Source of the DNA: an uncultured Lachnospiraceae bacterium
Lineage (GTDB): Bacteria; Bacillota; Clostridia; Lachnospirales; Lachnospiraceae
NCBI GenBank assembly: GCA_902767015.1
Contig: CACXFV010000050.1
Location: 1 to 43,797, forward strand
DNA: 43,797 nt
Direction of reading: 5' to 3'
Within the stretch, counting starts at the first letter, position 1. Each line of letters starts with the position of its first letter. The position numbers were made by a program, and so were the translations under genes. The notes under the pieces were generated by a model. The model was not told the origin of the DNA. It saw nothing but the letters and a program-made list of their open reading frames with translations, and did no database searches. Shown here one piece after another: positions 17,056-25,860 of this stretch.

Positions 17056-18804
17056 ATGAGTCAGAACAGCAGTACTGCTACCTTAAGGACAGTACTTCAA
17101 TATACAAAAAAATATAATGTTTATATTATTTTATCTCTTGTACTGGCGGCGGTAACGGTGGCATTTACCCTTTATATTCCCATATTGACGGGAGATGCGG
17201 TGGATTACATTATTGACAAAGGACTTGTGAATTTTGATGCCATCTTTTCGATTATAAAAAAAATTATTGTGCTTGTATTTATTACGGCAGCAGCACAGTG
17301 GCTTATGAATATCTGTAATAACCGGATTACATATGGTGTTGTCAGGGATATCAGACAGAAAGCATTTGAAAAACTTGAGATTCTGCCGCTTAAATACATT
17401 GATTCTCATTCGCATGGTCAAATAGTCAGTAAAATCATAGCAGATGCGGACACATTTGCAGATGGACTGCTGATGGGCTTTACACAATTATTTACAGGTG
17501 TGCTTACCATATTTGGAACACTCATTTTTATGTTGACAGTGAATGCAAAAATTACACTGGTGGTTGTTATCATTACACCGGTTTCACTGGTTGTTGCCAG
17601 TTTCATCGCAAAAAGTACTTACAGTATGTTCAGGCTTCAGTCAGAGACCCGGGGGGAACAGACAGCGTTGATTAATGAAATGATAGGAAATCAAAAGGTG
17701 GTGAAAGCCTTTGGACATGAGGCGGAAGCACTTAAGCAGTTTGATGAGATTAATGAGAGATTGAGAAAGTGTTCATTAAAGGCGATATTTTTTTCTTCTA
17801 CTACCAATCCGTCAACAAGATTTGTGAACAGTCTTGTATATACAGGTGTGGGAATAACAGGTGCATTGATAGCTATTTCCGGAGGTATTAGTGTAGGGCA
17901 GCTTTCTTGTTTTTTGAGCTATGCAAACCAGTATACAAAGCCCTTCAATGAGATATCGGGAGTAGTCACTGAACTTCAGAATGCCCTGGCATGTGCAGCC
18001 GGATTATTTGAATTGATTGAGGAGAAGCCACAGATTCCTGATCATGAAGATGCGGTCATGCTTGATGCTGCAAAAGGAAATATAGAGCTTAAAGATGTTT
18101 ATTTTTCATATGTTCCGAAGAAAAAACTGATAGAAAATTTTAATTTAAGGGTAGGAAGCGGTAAAAGAGTGGCAATCGTCGGACCTACCGGCTGTGGAAA
18201 ATCGACAGTCATTAATCTGCTTATGAGATTTTATGATGTTGACAGCGGAAAAATCAGCGTGGATGGAATAGATATCAGGGAGGTTCTCAGAAGTTCACTT
18301 CGAAGCTCCTATGGAATGGTGCTTCAGGAGACCTGGCTTAAGGAAGGAACAATCAGAGAGAATCTGATGATGGGAAAGAAGGATGCAACGGATGAAGAAA
18401 TCATGGACGCAGCAAAGGCATCTCATGCACACAGCTTTATTATGCGTCTGAAAGACGGATATGACACATATATCACGGAGAATGGCGGAAGTCTTTCACA
18501 GGGACAAAAGCAGCTTTTATGTATTGCAAGAGTGATGCTGTGTCTGCCTCCTATGCTGATTCTGGATGAGGCAACATCTTCTATCGATACAAGAACTGAA
18601 TTAAAGATACAGAGCGCATTTGCAACAATGATGAAGGGACGTACCAGCTTTATTGTCGCACACAGATTATCCACAATCAAAGAAGCGGATATCATTCTGG
18701 TGATGAAGGATGGCAATATTGTTGAGCAGGGAAAGCATGAAGAATTACTCAGACTGAATGGATTCTATGCAAATCTTTATAACAGTCAGTTTGAGCCGGT
18801 ATGA
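17056..18804 (+). CDS. ABC exporter half-transporter, catalytic subunit
   Basis: This 582-residue partner of the preceding gene has six membrane helices and a complete ATPase site: Walker A GPTGCGKST, Walker B with catalytic Glu (LILDEATSS) and switch His (VAHRLSTI). Its signature motif is LSQGQKQL, altered from LSGGQ. That matches the known asymmetry, because this signature completes the degenerate site of the other subunit. GAGG six bases upstream supports ATG 17056 over the ATG at 17044. Co-transcribed with its partner. Confidence 0.9.
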   Translation: MSQNSSTATLRTVLQYTKKYNVYIILSLVLAAVTVAFTLYIPILTGDAVDYIIDKGLVNFDAIFSIIKKIIVLVFITAAAQWLMNICNNRITYGVVRDIRQKAFEKLEILPLKYIDSHSHGQIVSKIIADADTFADGLLMGFTQLFTGVLTIFGTLIFMLTVNAKITLVVVIITPVSLVVASFIAKSTYSMFRLQSETRGEQTALINEMIGNQKVVKAFGHEAEALKQFDEINERLRKCSLKAIFFSSTTNPSTRFVNSLVYTGVGITGALIAISGGISVGQLSCFLSYANQYTKPFNEISGVVTELQNALACAAGLFELIEEKPQIPDHEDAVMLDAAKGNIELKDVYFSYVPKKKLIENFNLRVGSGKRVAIVGPTGCGKSTVINLLMRFYDVDSGKISVDGIDIREVLRSSLRSSYGMVLQETWLKEGTIRENLMMGKKDATDEEIMDAAKASHAHSFIMRLKDGYDTYITENGGSLSQGQKQLLCIARVMLCLPPMLILDEATSSIDTRTELKIQSAFATMMKGRTSFIVAHRLSTIKEADIILVMKDGNIVEQGKHEELLRLNGFYANLYNSQFEPV

Positions 18805-18880
18805 GATATAAAATCTGGTTCGTGTGGTAAGGTTACTGTTTGAAGATAAAAAGGGAGATACGGAAGGAATCGGTAGAAAG

Positions 18881-19849
18881 ATGGACAACCTGATTTATAG
18901 CTTGAATTGTACGATGCCAATATTTCTTGTGATGGTTGCAGGATATTTTCTAAGAATTGGCGGCATGCTAAGTGAAGAATTTATTAAGGTGGCAAATAAG
19001 CTGAATTTTAATATTACATTGCCCTGTATGTTGTTGCTTAATATGATGGAATGTGATATCAGGCACACCTTTGACGGAAAATATGTGTTGTATTGTGCAG
19101 GTTCAACAATCATCTGTATATTGGTGATATGGATCGGCGCAAAAATATTTCTAAAGGATAAAAGCCTTGTGGGAGAGTTTGTACAGGGCTCTTATAGAGG
19201 AAGTGCGGCGATTCTGGGCATAGCACTTGTGACGAATATCAGTGGTAACGCAGGGATGTCCTCACTGATGATGTTAGGTTCAGTTCCGCTATATAACATT
19301 TTTGCAGTGATTGTATTGACTTTTGAGGAGGCTGGGCATTACAACGGCGATAAACAGGAGAATACACATAAATACCATAATATAAAAAAGGCATTTGTCG
19401 GTATTTGCAAAAACCCTATTATCATAAGTATTCTGGGTGGGATGCTGTTATCCTATATGAATTTCCGGTTGCCCGGGATACCTTATAAGACAGTCAGTAG
19501 TATTGGCAGCCTCACAACACCGCTTGCATTGTTGGCAATCGGCGCAGGCTTTGAAGGGAAAAAAGCAATCAGGAAAATAAAATCTACGATTATGGCAACG
19601 GTGATTAAGCTTGTCATTCAACCGGCAGTATTTCTTCCTGTGGCTGTAGCACTTGACTTTGGAACCGATAAGCTGGTAGCTGCATTGATCATGTTAGGAG
19701 CGCCCACAACGGCTACAAGCTATATCATGTCAAAAAATATGGGACATGAAGGAGTATTGTCAGCCAGTATTGTGGTGATGACAACGCTGTTATCGGCGTT
19801 TACGATAACGGCATGGGTGTTTGTGCTGAAAACATTGAATCTGATATAA
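18881..19849 (+). CDS. AEC-family (auxin efflux carrier-like) permease
   Basis: This 322-residue membrane protein with about ten helices carries the AEC features: an N-terminal half with LNFNITLPCMLL and the RGSAAILGIAL loop, a polar central loop, and a C-terminal half with TPLALLAIGAGF and LGAPTTATSYIMS. Bacterial relatives transport malate, malonate or other small organic anions; the substrate here is unknown. GGAAGGAA precedes ATG 18881. It is the last gene before the terminator at 19851. Confidence 0.82.
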   Translation: MDNLIYSLNCTMPIFLVMVAGYFLRIGGMLSEEFIKVANKLNFNITLPCMLLLNMMECDIRHTFDGKYVLYCAGSTIICILVIWIGAKIFLKDKSLVGEFVQGSYRGSAAILGIALVTNISGNAGMSSLMMLGSVPLYNIFAVIVLTFEEAGHYNGDKQENTHKYHNIKKAFVGICKNPIIISILGGMLLSYMNFRLPGIPYKTVSSIGSLTTPLALLAIGAGFEGKKAIRKIKSTIMATVIKLVIQPAVFLPVAVALDFGTDKLVAALIMLGAPTTATSYIMSKNMGHEGVLSASIVVMTTLLSAFTITAWVFVLKTLNLI

Positions 19850-19850
19850 C

Positions 19851-19896
19851 AAAAGCTGCTGTGTTAAGCCGGATTGGCTTGGCACAGCAGCTTTTT
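19851..19896. terminator. Bidirectional intrinsic terminator
   Basis: AAAAGCTGCTGTG (19851-19863) pairs with CACAGCAGCTTTTT (19883-19896), with a further AAGCC/GGCTT pair inside. The A-run on one side and T-run on the other let it end both the + strand permease transcript and the converging minus strand gene. Confidence 0.9.
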
Positions 19897-19929
19897 GCAT
19901 GAAGCTTTCAATCAGGAAGCTGTTACAGA

Positions 19930-20514
19930 TTAATATCTGTTCTTTGCAGAATTGTGAAACTCTAAAGCCAGCCAGAACAGTGTCACAAAGAACAAAAAGG
20001 AAGCACTGTTACTCATAAAAGCATAGAAAAGCTGCTCGAACACCCGGGCTGAAGTCATAGAGAAGAGTGTTCCGTTAAAAGCTGTTAATCCCTCATTAAA
20101 CAAGCCTGCTGCAAGATACATAAGACTTGTAGCTGACAGTACAAAATTATCTTTAAGGATAGAAAAAATAAACAGCCCCATTGCAGCAATTGAAATAAGT
20201 GAAAGAATAAACTGGCTGAAATAATGATATCTGTGGAATTTATAGGTATCACCTATTTCAATAAGGGCATGGATTCCTGTCAGTAAGGAAGCGATTGCAA
20301 AACCAATCAGTGGAAGTGTGTAAAATAATTTACTGATGTTGATATTAACAAGCTTTAAAATCACCAGTGTCAGTAAGCCGGCAATACCTAAGAATTTGAA
20401 TATTACATCTAAGTATGCCCATGCATCACCTTTGAGGACAATTGTAAATATGAATGCCAAAAATGAACACAAAGCTGCAACAGATGCAATAATAACTGGA
20501 ACTACATTTTTCAT
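19930..20514 (-). CDS. Six-helix membrane protein of unknown function
   Basis: This 194-residue protein is encoded opposite to its neighbours. About six hydrophobic helices are visible (IIASVAALCSFLAFIFTIVL, GLLTLVILKLV and others), with few charged residues outside the loops and a short polar tail NSAKNRY. GGAG lies well placed before its ATG (complement of 20514). No motif of a known transporter or enzyme is recognised. It converges on the bidirectional terminator. Confidence 0.7.
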   Translation of the reverse strand: MKNVVPVIIASVAALCSFLAFIFTIVLKGDAWAYLDVIFKFLGIAGLLTLVILKLVNINISKLFYTLPLIGFAIASLLTGIHALIEIGDTYKFHRYHYFSQFILSLISIAAMGLFIFSILKDNFVLSATSLMYLAAGLFNEGLTAFNGTLFSMTSARVFEQLFYAFMSNSASFLFFVTLFWLALEFHNSAKNRY

Positions 20515-20688
20515 AAAATTAATCTCCTTTTCTTTTATTCATGGTCAGTCAGATTATCAAAATATATGATACGGAGATTCAAAAGCTGAATCAGAGTATT
20601 ACAATAATTGGTAATCGTGACCGTTTGATAGAGTATAGCATTTTATGATGGAGGTGTAAAGAATAAAATTTTCAAATACAATGTGGAC

Positions 20689-20717
20689 TTCCAATTTAAA
20701 TCTATTTATGATAGAAT
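20689..20717 (+). promoter_or_regulatory. Probable promoter of the pyr genes
   Basis: An extended -10 element TG-A-TAGAAT (TAGAAT 20712-20717) has TTCCAA (20689-20694) 17 bases upstream, a poor -35. The rest of the 254-nt gap between the minus strand membrane gene and pyrC shows no PyrR-type attenuator that I can recognise and no ORF. Confidence 0.4.
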
Positions 20718-20768
20718 GTAACCATAAATCGTTCAGAAATGGAGATTAACAGGAAGGAAACTGATGTA

Positions 20769-22055
20769 ATGAAGGATATACTTATTAAAAACGGAAGATT
20801 GATTGACGCAGCGTCAAAAACAGATGGTTACTTTGATATCTTTATCAAGAGTGGGATAGTGGAGGATATTGCCGACCGTGGAACGCTGCGTGTTTCTGAG
20901 GATACACACGTCATTGATGCAGAGGGATGCTTTGTTATGCCGGGACTTATTGATTTACATGTACATTTCAGAGATCCGGGATTTACCTACAAGGAGACAT
21001 TACATACGGGAGCAATGGCGGCAGCGCGCGGTGGTGTCACGACAGTATGCATGATGCCGAATACCAAACCGGCCATTGATAATCCTGATATTGTAAGGGA
21101 AATTGTTGACAGGGCAGAGACAGAGGCATGTATTAATGCGCTGCCGGTGGGGGCTGTTACGATTGGTCAGATTGGCAGGGAAGTTACCAATATCAGGGGA
21201 ATGGCAGAAAATGGAATTTGTGCTATCAGCGAGGATGGAAAGTCAGTGATGGATTCTAATGTATACAGAGAAGCAATGAAGATTGCTAAAGAGTGTGATT
21301 TACCTGTTATGGCACATTGTGAGGATATTAATCTTGTGGCAGGAGGCGTGATGAATCTGGATGAGAATTCCCGCAAGATGGGGCTCAAAGGGATCAGTAA
21401 TGCGGTGGAGGATATCATTGTGGCAAGAGATATACTCCTTGCCAAAGAGACCAGTGTCAGACTTCATCTGTGCCATTGTTCCACAAAGGACAGTGTGAGA
21501 ATGGTGAAGGAGGCAAAGGAAGATGGGGTTAAAGTCAGTGCGGAAGTATGCCCGCATCATTTTATTCTGACAACAGATGACATTGTCGGGAATGACGGTA
21601 ACTATAAGATGAACCCGCCTCTTAGGTCAAAGGAGGATGTCAAGGCGTTAAAGGAAGGGTTAAGAGATGGCATTATGGAGGTCATATCTACTGACCATGC
21701 ACCACATAGTGAGGAAGAAAAGGGAAGAGGATTTGAAAAGTCACCATTTGGAATTGTGGGACTTGAGACTTCGGCAGCGCTTACTTACACAGAACTGGTG
21801 TTAACCGGATATCTTACGCCTATGCAGATGGTGGAGAAGATGAGTTACAATCCTGCGAAGATTTTGGGAATTGACAAAGGCAGAATACAAAAAGGATGTG
21901 TGGCCGATATTATGATTTTTAATCCTGAGGAGGAATATCGGATTGATGTTTCAGAGTTTGCTTCGATGGGAAGGAATACACCATTTGCAGGCAGACAGGT
22001 TAAGGGCAGGGTTCAATATACGATATGTGGCGGACAGATTGTATATCCGTTTTAA
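20769..22055 (+). CDS. pyrC: Dihydroorotase
   Basis: The enzyme closes carbamoyl-aspartate to dihydroorotate in pyrimidine synthesis. The 428-residue class I enzyme shows the metal motif DLHVHFRDPG, substrate residues MMPNTKPAID, metal ligands in MAHCED and HLCHCS, and the catalytic Asp region STDHAPHS. AGGAAGGA supports ATG 20769; an ATG at 20739 lacks a site. It heads pyrC-pyrF-pyrK-pyrD. pyrB, pyrE and carAB are not in the window. Confidence 0.95.
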   Translation: MKDILIKNGRLIDAASKTDGYFDIFIKSGIVEDIADRGTLRVSEDTHVIDAEGCFVMPGLIDLHVHFRDPGFTYKETLHTGAMAAARGGVTTVCMMPNTKPAIDNPDIVREIVDRAETEACINALPVGAVTIGQIGREVTNIRGMAENGICAISEDGKSVMDSNVYREAMKIAKECDLPVMAHCEDINLVAGGVMNLDENSRKMGLKGISNAVEDIIVARDILLAKETSVRLHLCHCSTKDSVRMVKEAKEDGVKVSAEVCPHHFILTTDDIVGNDGNYKMNPPLRSKEDVKALKEGLRDGIMEVISTDHAPHSEEEKGRGFEKSPFGIVGLETSAALTYTELVLTGYLTPMQMVEKMSYNPAKILGIDKGRIQKGCVADIMIFNPEEEYRIDVSEFASMGRNTPFAGRQVKGRVQYTICGGQIVYPF

Positions 22056-22085
22056 AATAGCAGAGATTAAATGGAGGAAATGATA

Positions 22086-23006
22086 ATGATTAACAAACTT
22101 GTTTCAAAGATTAAAAAACTAAATGCCCCTGTGGTTGTAGGGCTTGACCCGATGCTTGGTTATGTGCCGGAGCACATACAGAAGAAGGCATTTGAAGAAT
22201 ATGGAGAGACGCTAAAGGGAGCTGCCGAAGCAATCTGGCAGTTTAACAAAGGAATCATAGATGCGACTTACGACCTTATTCCGGCAGTGAAACCGCAGAT
22301 TGCCATGTATGAACAATTTGGTGTAGAAGGGGTGGAGGCATTTAAAAAGACAGTGGATTATGCCAAATCAAAGGATTTGGTGGTAATTGGCGATATCAAG
22401 AGAGGAGATATAGGTTCTACTTCAGCGGCATATGCAGTGGGACACGTGGGAAGTGTAAAGGTGGGAAATACAGAGCTTGTTCCGTTTGATGAGGATTTTG
22501 TGACAGTCAATCCTTATCTTGGCAGTGATGGAGTCACCCCTTTTATTGATGTGTGCAGGGAGAACAAAAAAGGTATATTTGTATTGGTGAAGACATCCAA
22601 TCCGTCCAGCGGAGAATTTCAGGACAGGCTGATTGATGAACGACCATTATATGAACTTGTGGGAGAGCAGGTTGCAAAGTGGGGCGAACTTCATATGGGA
22701 GAGGAGTATAGCTATGTAGGTGCAGTAGTTGGTGCTACCTATCCAAAGATGGGTGAGATACTTCGGAAATTGATGCCTAAGACGTATATTCTTGTGCCGG
22801 GATATGGGGCACAGGGGGGAAAGGCAAAAGATTTGGCACCATATTTTAATGAGGACGGACTTGGTGCCATTGTCAATTCATCAAGGGGAATTATTGCAGC
22901 GTATAAGCAGGAGCAGTATGCACAGTACGGGGAGGAAAATTATGCAGATGCCTCTAGGGCAGCGGTGGAGTTTATGATCAAGGATATTACGGAAAATATC
23001 CTGTAA
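22086..23006 (+). CDS. pyrF: Orotidine 5'-phosphate decarboxylase
   Basis: The last step of UMP synthesis. The 306 residues are typical of the longer type 2 enzyme. Visible are GLDPML near the N terminus, the catalytic block VVIGDIKRGDIGSTSAAYA with the K-x-x-D charge network, and the C-terminal VPGYGAQGG plus NSSRGIIAAY phosphate-binding region. GGAGG (22073-22077) is 8 bases before ATG 22086, which I prefer to the earlier ATG 22080 and 22071. Confidence 0.95.
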   Translation: MINKLVSKIKKLNAPVVVGLDPMLGYVPEHIQKKAFEEYGETLKGAAEAIWQFNKGIIDATYDLIPAVKPQIAMYEQFGVEGVEAFKKTVDYAKSKDLVVIGDIKRGDIGSTSAAYAVGHVGSVKVGNTELVPFDEDFVTVNPYLGSDGVTPFIDVCRENKKGIFVLVKTSNPSSGEFQDRLIDERPLYELVGEQVAKWGELHMGEEYSYVGAVVGATYPKMGEILRKLMPKTYILVPGYGAQGGKAKDLAPYFNEDGLGAIVNSSRGIIAAYKQEQYAQYGEENYADASRAAVEFMIKDITENIL

Positions 23007-23024
23007 TGTCATAGATAAAAGCGG

Positions 23025-23078
23025 TGTAAAGTTTAATTATGGACTGTTTCTGAGAAACTATCCATTCATAACTTAATC
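23025..23078. repeat. Hairpin sharing segments with the 240-nt inverted repeat
   Basis: The pyrF-pyrK gap folds as ATGGA-GTTTC, loop TGA, GAAAC-TCCAT (23039-23065). Its left flank TGTAAAGTTTAATTAT (23025-23040) is the exact reverse complement of 12927-12942. Its right flank CATAACTTAATC (23067-23078) is the exact reverse complement of 12991-13002. A 16-mer and a 12-mer match in one hairpin suggest a second, shortened member of the same repeat family. Confidence 0.6.
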
Positions 23079-23123
23079 AGCAGTTCCTGGAGAAAATAGA
23101 AAGAAAGGGCAGGTTTGGTATCA

Positions 23124-23918
23124 ATGATGTCAGAAAATTTAAACGGGCATGTGACAGATTATGGAACTATTTTAAAGCAAGAAAGTATTGCACAGGGTAT
23201 CTATAGCATGTGGTTGGAGACGAAGGCCGCAAAGGATGCGGGGGCAGGTCAATTTGTATCTTTGTATTCTTCAAATGGTGCAACACTTTTGCCGCGTCCT
23301 ATCAGTATCTGTGAGATTAATGATGAAAAAACAGCACTACGACTTGTTTATCGAGTGGTAGGAAAAGGCACAAGAGAATTTTCGGAAATGAACGCGGGAG
23401 AAAAAATTAAACTGATCGGTCCCCTTGGAAATGGATATACGTTAAAGAATAAGACGGCAATACTGGCGGCCGGTGGAATAGGAATACCTCCGGTTGTTGA
23501 ACTGGCCAAGCAGTTAAAGCAGGCTGATAAAGGGAAAATTAATATCGTAGCCGGTTATAGAAATAGTGACATGTTTCTGGTGGAAGAACTGAGACGATAC
23601 GGGAATGTCTTTATTGCGACAGAGGATGGTTCTGTGGGAACAAAGGGAAATGTATTAGATGCCATCAGGGAGAATCATATAGAAGCGGAGGTAATCTATG
23701 CCTGTGGACCATTGCCGATGCTTCGTGCTGTCAAACAGTATGCGGGGAATAATGAGATGGAGGCACAGCTTTCCCTTGAGGAGAGGATGGCATGTGGAAT
23801 AGGCGCCTGTCTTGGCTGTGTATGTAAGACAACGAAAAAGGATTCCCACACCAATGTGAATAATACAAGAATCTGCACAGATGGCCCTGTCTTTGATGCA
23901 AATGAGGTTGAAATATAG
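23124..23918 (+). CDS. pyrK: Dihydroorotate dehydrogenase B, electron transfer subunit
   Basis: PyrK carries FAD and a [2Fe-2S] cluster and passes electrons from dihydroorotate oxidation to NAD+. The 264 residues show the ferredoxin-reductase fold: LLPRPISICEI for FAD, AAGGIGIPPVVELAKQL for NAD, and CGPLPMLRAV. The cluster cysteines sit in the C-terminal MACGIGACLGCVC followed by a later Cys (TRICTDGP). I choose ATG 23124 after AAAGGGCAGG; TTG 23115 is in frame. It works with the next gene. Confidence 0.94.
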   Translation: MMSENLNGHVTDYGTILKQESIAQGIYSMWLETKAAKDAGAGQFVSLYSSNGATLLPRPISICEINDEKTALRLVYRVVGKGTREFSEMNAGEKIKLIGPLGNGYTLKNKTAILAAGGIGIPPVVELAKQLKQADKGKINIVAGYRNSDMFLVEELRRYGNVFIATEDGSVGTKGNVLDAIRENHIEAEVIYACGPLPMLRAVKQYAGNNEMEAQLSLEERMACGIGACLGCVCKTTKKDSHTNVNNTRICTDGPVFDANEVEI

Positions 23919-23945
23919 GATTTTTACAAATGGAGGAACATAACA

Positions 23946-24854
23946 TTGAATACGAAGATCAATATAGCAGGAGTTGAGTTGAAGAATCCTGTGATGACGG
24001 CATCGGGTACATTTGGCTCAGGAATGGAGTACAGTGAATTTGTTGATTTGAATAAATTAGGAGCAGTAGTGACAAAAGGGGTAGCCAATGTACCGTGGGA
24101 GGGCAATCCGACACCGAGAATTGCCGAGACACATGGAGGGATGCTCAATGCCATAGGACTTCAAAATCCGGGAATTGATGTATTTGTCAATCGAGACATC
24201 CCATTTTTGAAAGAATATGATACCAAGATTATTGTGAATGTATGTGGTCATACCAAAGAAGAGTATCTTGAGGTGGTAGAGCGCCTGTCCGGCGAGCCGG
24301 TGGATATGCTCGAGATTAACATTTCATGTCCTAATGTGAAGCAGGGAGGAATTGGTTTTGGACAAAATGCCGATTCTGTGTTTGATATTACCGACGCTGT
24401 CAAAAGAGTGGCAGTACAGCCGGTAATTATGAAACTGAGCCCTAATGTCACAGATATTACTGAAATGGCAAAGGCAGCAGAAGCGGCGGGGGCGGATGCA
24501 GTTTCACTGATTAATACACTGACAGGAATGAAGATTGACATAGAGAGGCAGACATTTGCATTGGCCAATAAGACAGGCGGACTTTCAGGTCCGGTCATAA
24601 AGCCGGTTGCGGTGAGGATGGTCAATCAGGTTGCCAATGCAGTGGCAATACCTATCATTGGAATGGGGGGCATTGCAAATTATGAAGATGCCATTGAATT
24701 TATACTGGCAGGTGCCACTGCAGTCTCTGTTGGAACAGCCAATTTTTATCATCCATACACTACATTGGAGATAATTGACGGAATCGAAAAATATATGGCG
24801 GCTCATGGCTGTGAGGATATTAATGAATTGATAGGAAAGGTTAACCGGGTGTAG
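23946..24854 (+). CDS. pyrD: Dihydroorotate dehydrogenase B, catalytic subunit
   Basis: This class 1B FMN enzyme oxidises dihydroorotate to orotate in complex with PyrK. The 302-residue TIM barrel shows NPVMTASGTFGSG, LNAIGLQNPG, the catalytic Cys region INISCPNVKQGG, PVIMKLSPNVTD, and the FMN phosphate site MGGIANYEDA. The start is TTG 23946, nine bases after GGAGG (23932-23936); no closer ATG exists. Confidence 0.95.
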   Translation: MNTKINIAGVELKNPVMTASGTFGSGMEYSEFVDLNKLGAVVTKGVANVPWEGNPTPRIAETHGGMLNAIGLQNPGIDVFVNRDIPFLKEYDTKIIVNVCGHTKEEYLEVVERLSGEPVDMLEINISCPNVKQGGIGFGQNADSVFDITDAVKRVAVQPVIMKLSPNVTDITEMAKAAEAAGADAVSLINTLTGMKIDIERQTFALANKTGGLSGPVIKPVAVRMVNQVANAVAIPIIGMGGIANYEDAIEFILAGATAVSVGTANFYHPYTTLEIIDGIEKYMAAHGCEDINELIGKVNRV

Positions 24855-24858
24855 TAGG

Positions 24859-24887
24859 TTACACGATTAACCTATTGCGTTTATAAT
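24859..24887 (+). promoter_or_regulatory. Possible promoter before the acetyltransferase gene
   Basis: TATAAT (24882-24887) has TTACAC (24859-24864) 17 bases upstream. The -35 overlaps a small TAGGTTA/TAACCTA hairpin after pyrD. The acetyltransferase may therefore be transcribed on its own as well as from the pyr promoter. Confidence 0.4.
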
Positions 24888-24943
24888 ATATTTCTAGTAC
24901 CATTATAGGGAGCACATTGATTAAACAGGAAAGGAAATATATT

Positions 24944-25735
24944 ATGGGTAAAACAGTGGTTATAAAAGAAGATATTCTTAAGGCACTTGGTGATGTGGGC
25001 GTATCCACGGGACAGACGATGATGGTACATACATCACTTAGCAGCATTGGCTATGTATGCGGCGGTGCACAGACCGTGATTGAGGCATTGTTAGCAGCTG
25101 TGGGGGGTACAGGAACGATAATGATGCCCACGCAGTCATGGAAGAATCTGGATCCGATGGATGGTGTACATTGGGAAATTGAAAAAGAAAACTGGCAGAA
25201 GATCAGAGATTACTGGCCTGTTTATGACAAGAAAATCACACCGACCAATACCATGGGAGCAGTTGCGGAAATGTTTCGCTTATGGGAGGGAGCTTTAAGA
25301 AGCGACCATCCGGCAAGGTCAGTATGTGCGAAGGGAAGATTTGCAAAGTATCTGACACAGGAGCATGATCTTTCTGATATTTTTGGAGAAGGTTCTCCCA
25401 TCGGAAAATTATATGAACTGGATGGATATGTTCTTTTAATCGGTGTTGGTTATGATAAAAATACATCCCTGCATCTTGCTGATGTGAGAGCACAATATCC
25501 GGGAAAGCATGAATGCACAGAATACAGTGCTGTCATTGAAAATGGTGTCCGTGTGTGGAAGAAATACAGCACTTTATATGTGGATGGGGAAGATTTTGCA
25601 GAGATAGGCAGAGCATTCGAAAGTAAAACAGCTGTGAAAAAAGCAGTGCTCGGCGAGACAGAAATAACCTTCATGAAGCAGAGAGAGCTTGTGGATTTTG
25701 CCGTCAGGTGGATTGAAAAGAATAGGGGCCGGTAA
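24944..25735 (+). CDS. AAC(3)-family N-acetyltransferase
   Basis: This 263-residue protein belongs to the aminoglycoside 3-N-acetyltransferase fold (antibiotic_NAT). Family marks are MVHTSLSSIGYVCGG, the GTIMMPTQSW segment, the HPARSVCAKG block, and NTSLHLAD near the active site. Many chromosomal members do not act on aminoglycosides, so resistance cannot be claimed; some acetylate other amines. AAGGAAA precedes ATG 24944. It follows pyrD by 89 nt and is closed by its own terminator. Confidence 0.8.
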   Translation: MGKTVVIKEDILKALGDVGVSTGQTMMVHTSLSSIGYVCGGAQTVIEALLAAVGGTGTIMMPTQSWKNLDPMDGVHWEIEKENWQKIRDYWPVYDKKITPTNTMGAVAEMFRLWEGALRSDHPARSVCAKGRFAKYLTQEHDLSDIFGEGSPIGKLYELDGYVLLIGVGYDKNTSLHLADVRAQYPGKHECTEYSAVIENGVRVWKKYSTLYVDGEDFAEIGRAFESKTAVKKAVLGETEITFMKQRELVDFAVRWIEKNRGR

Positions 25736-25778
25736 AAATTTTGATATCAGTTTAGAATGTTTTGGAAGTGTAAATGAA

Positions 25779-25803
25779 GGAAATCGGTATCCGGTTTCCT
25801 TTT
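25779..25803 (+). terminator. Terminator after the acetyltransferase gene
   Basis: GGAAATCGG (25779-25787), loop TAT, CCGGTTTCC (25791-25799) form a 9-bp stem with one T-G pair, followed by four T. It separates the pyr/acetyltransferase genes from the cobalamin genes. No B12-box-like sequence is seen between it and cbiA. Confidence 0.65.
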
Positions 25804-25860
25804 ATAATATCGTGTTACAGTTTTTCGATACGATATAGTTTTGGAATGAGGAAAGGTGTT

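Noticed and set aside
25736-25860. Cobalamin riboswitch before cbiA
   Set aside because: No B12-box-like sequence or multi-stem aptamer is visible in the 125-nt gap; only a terminator hairpin is found.
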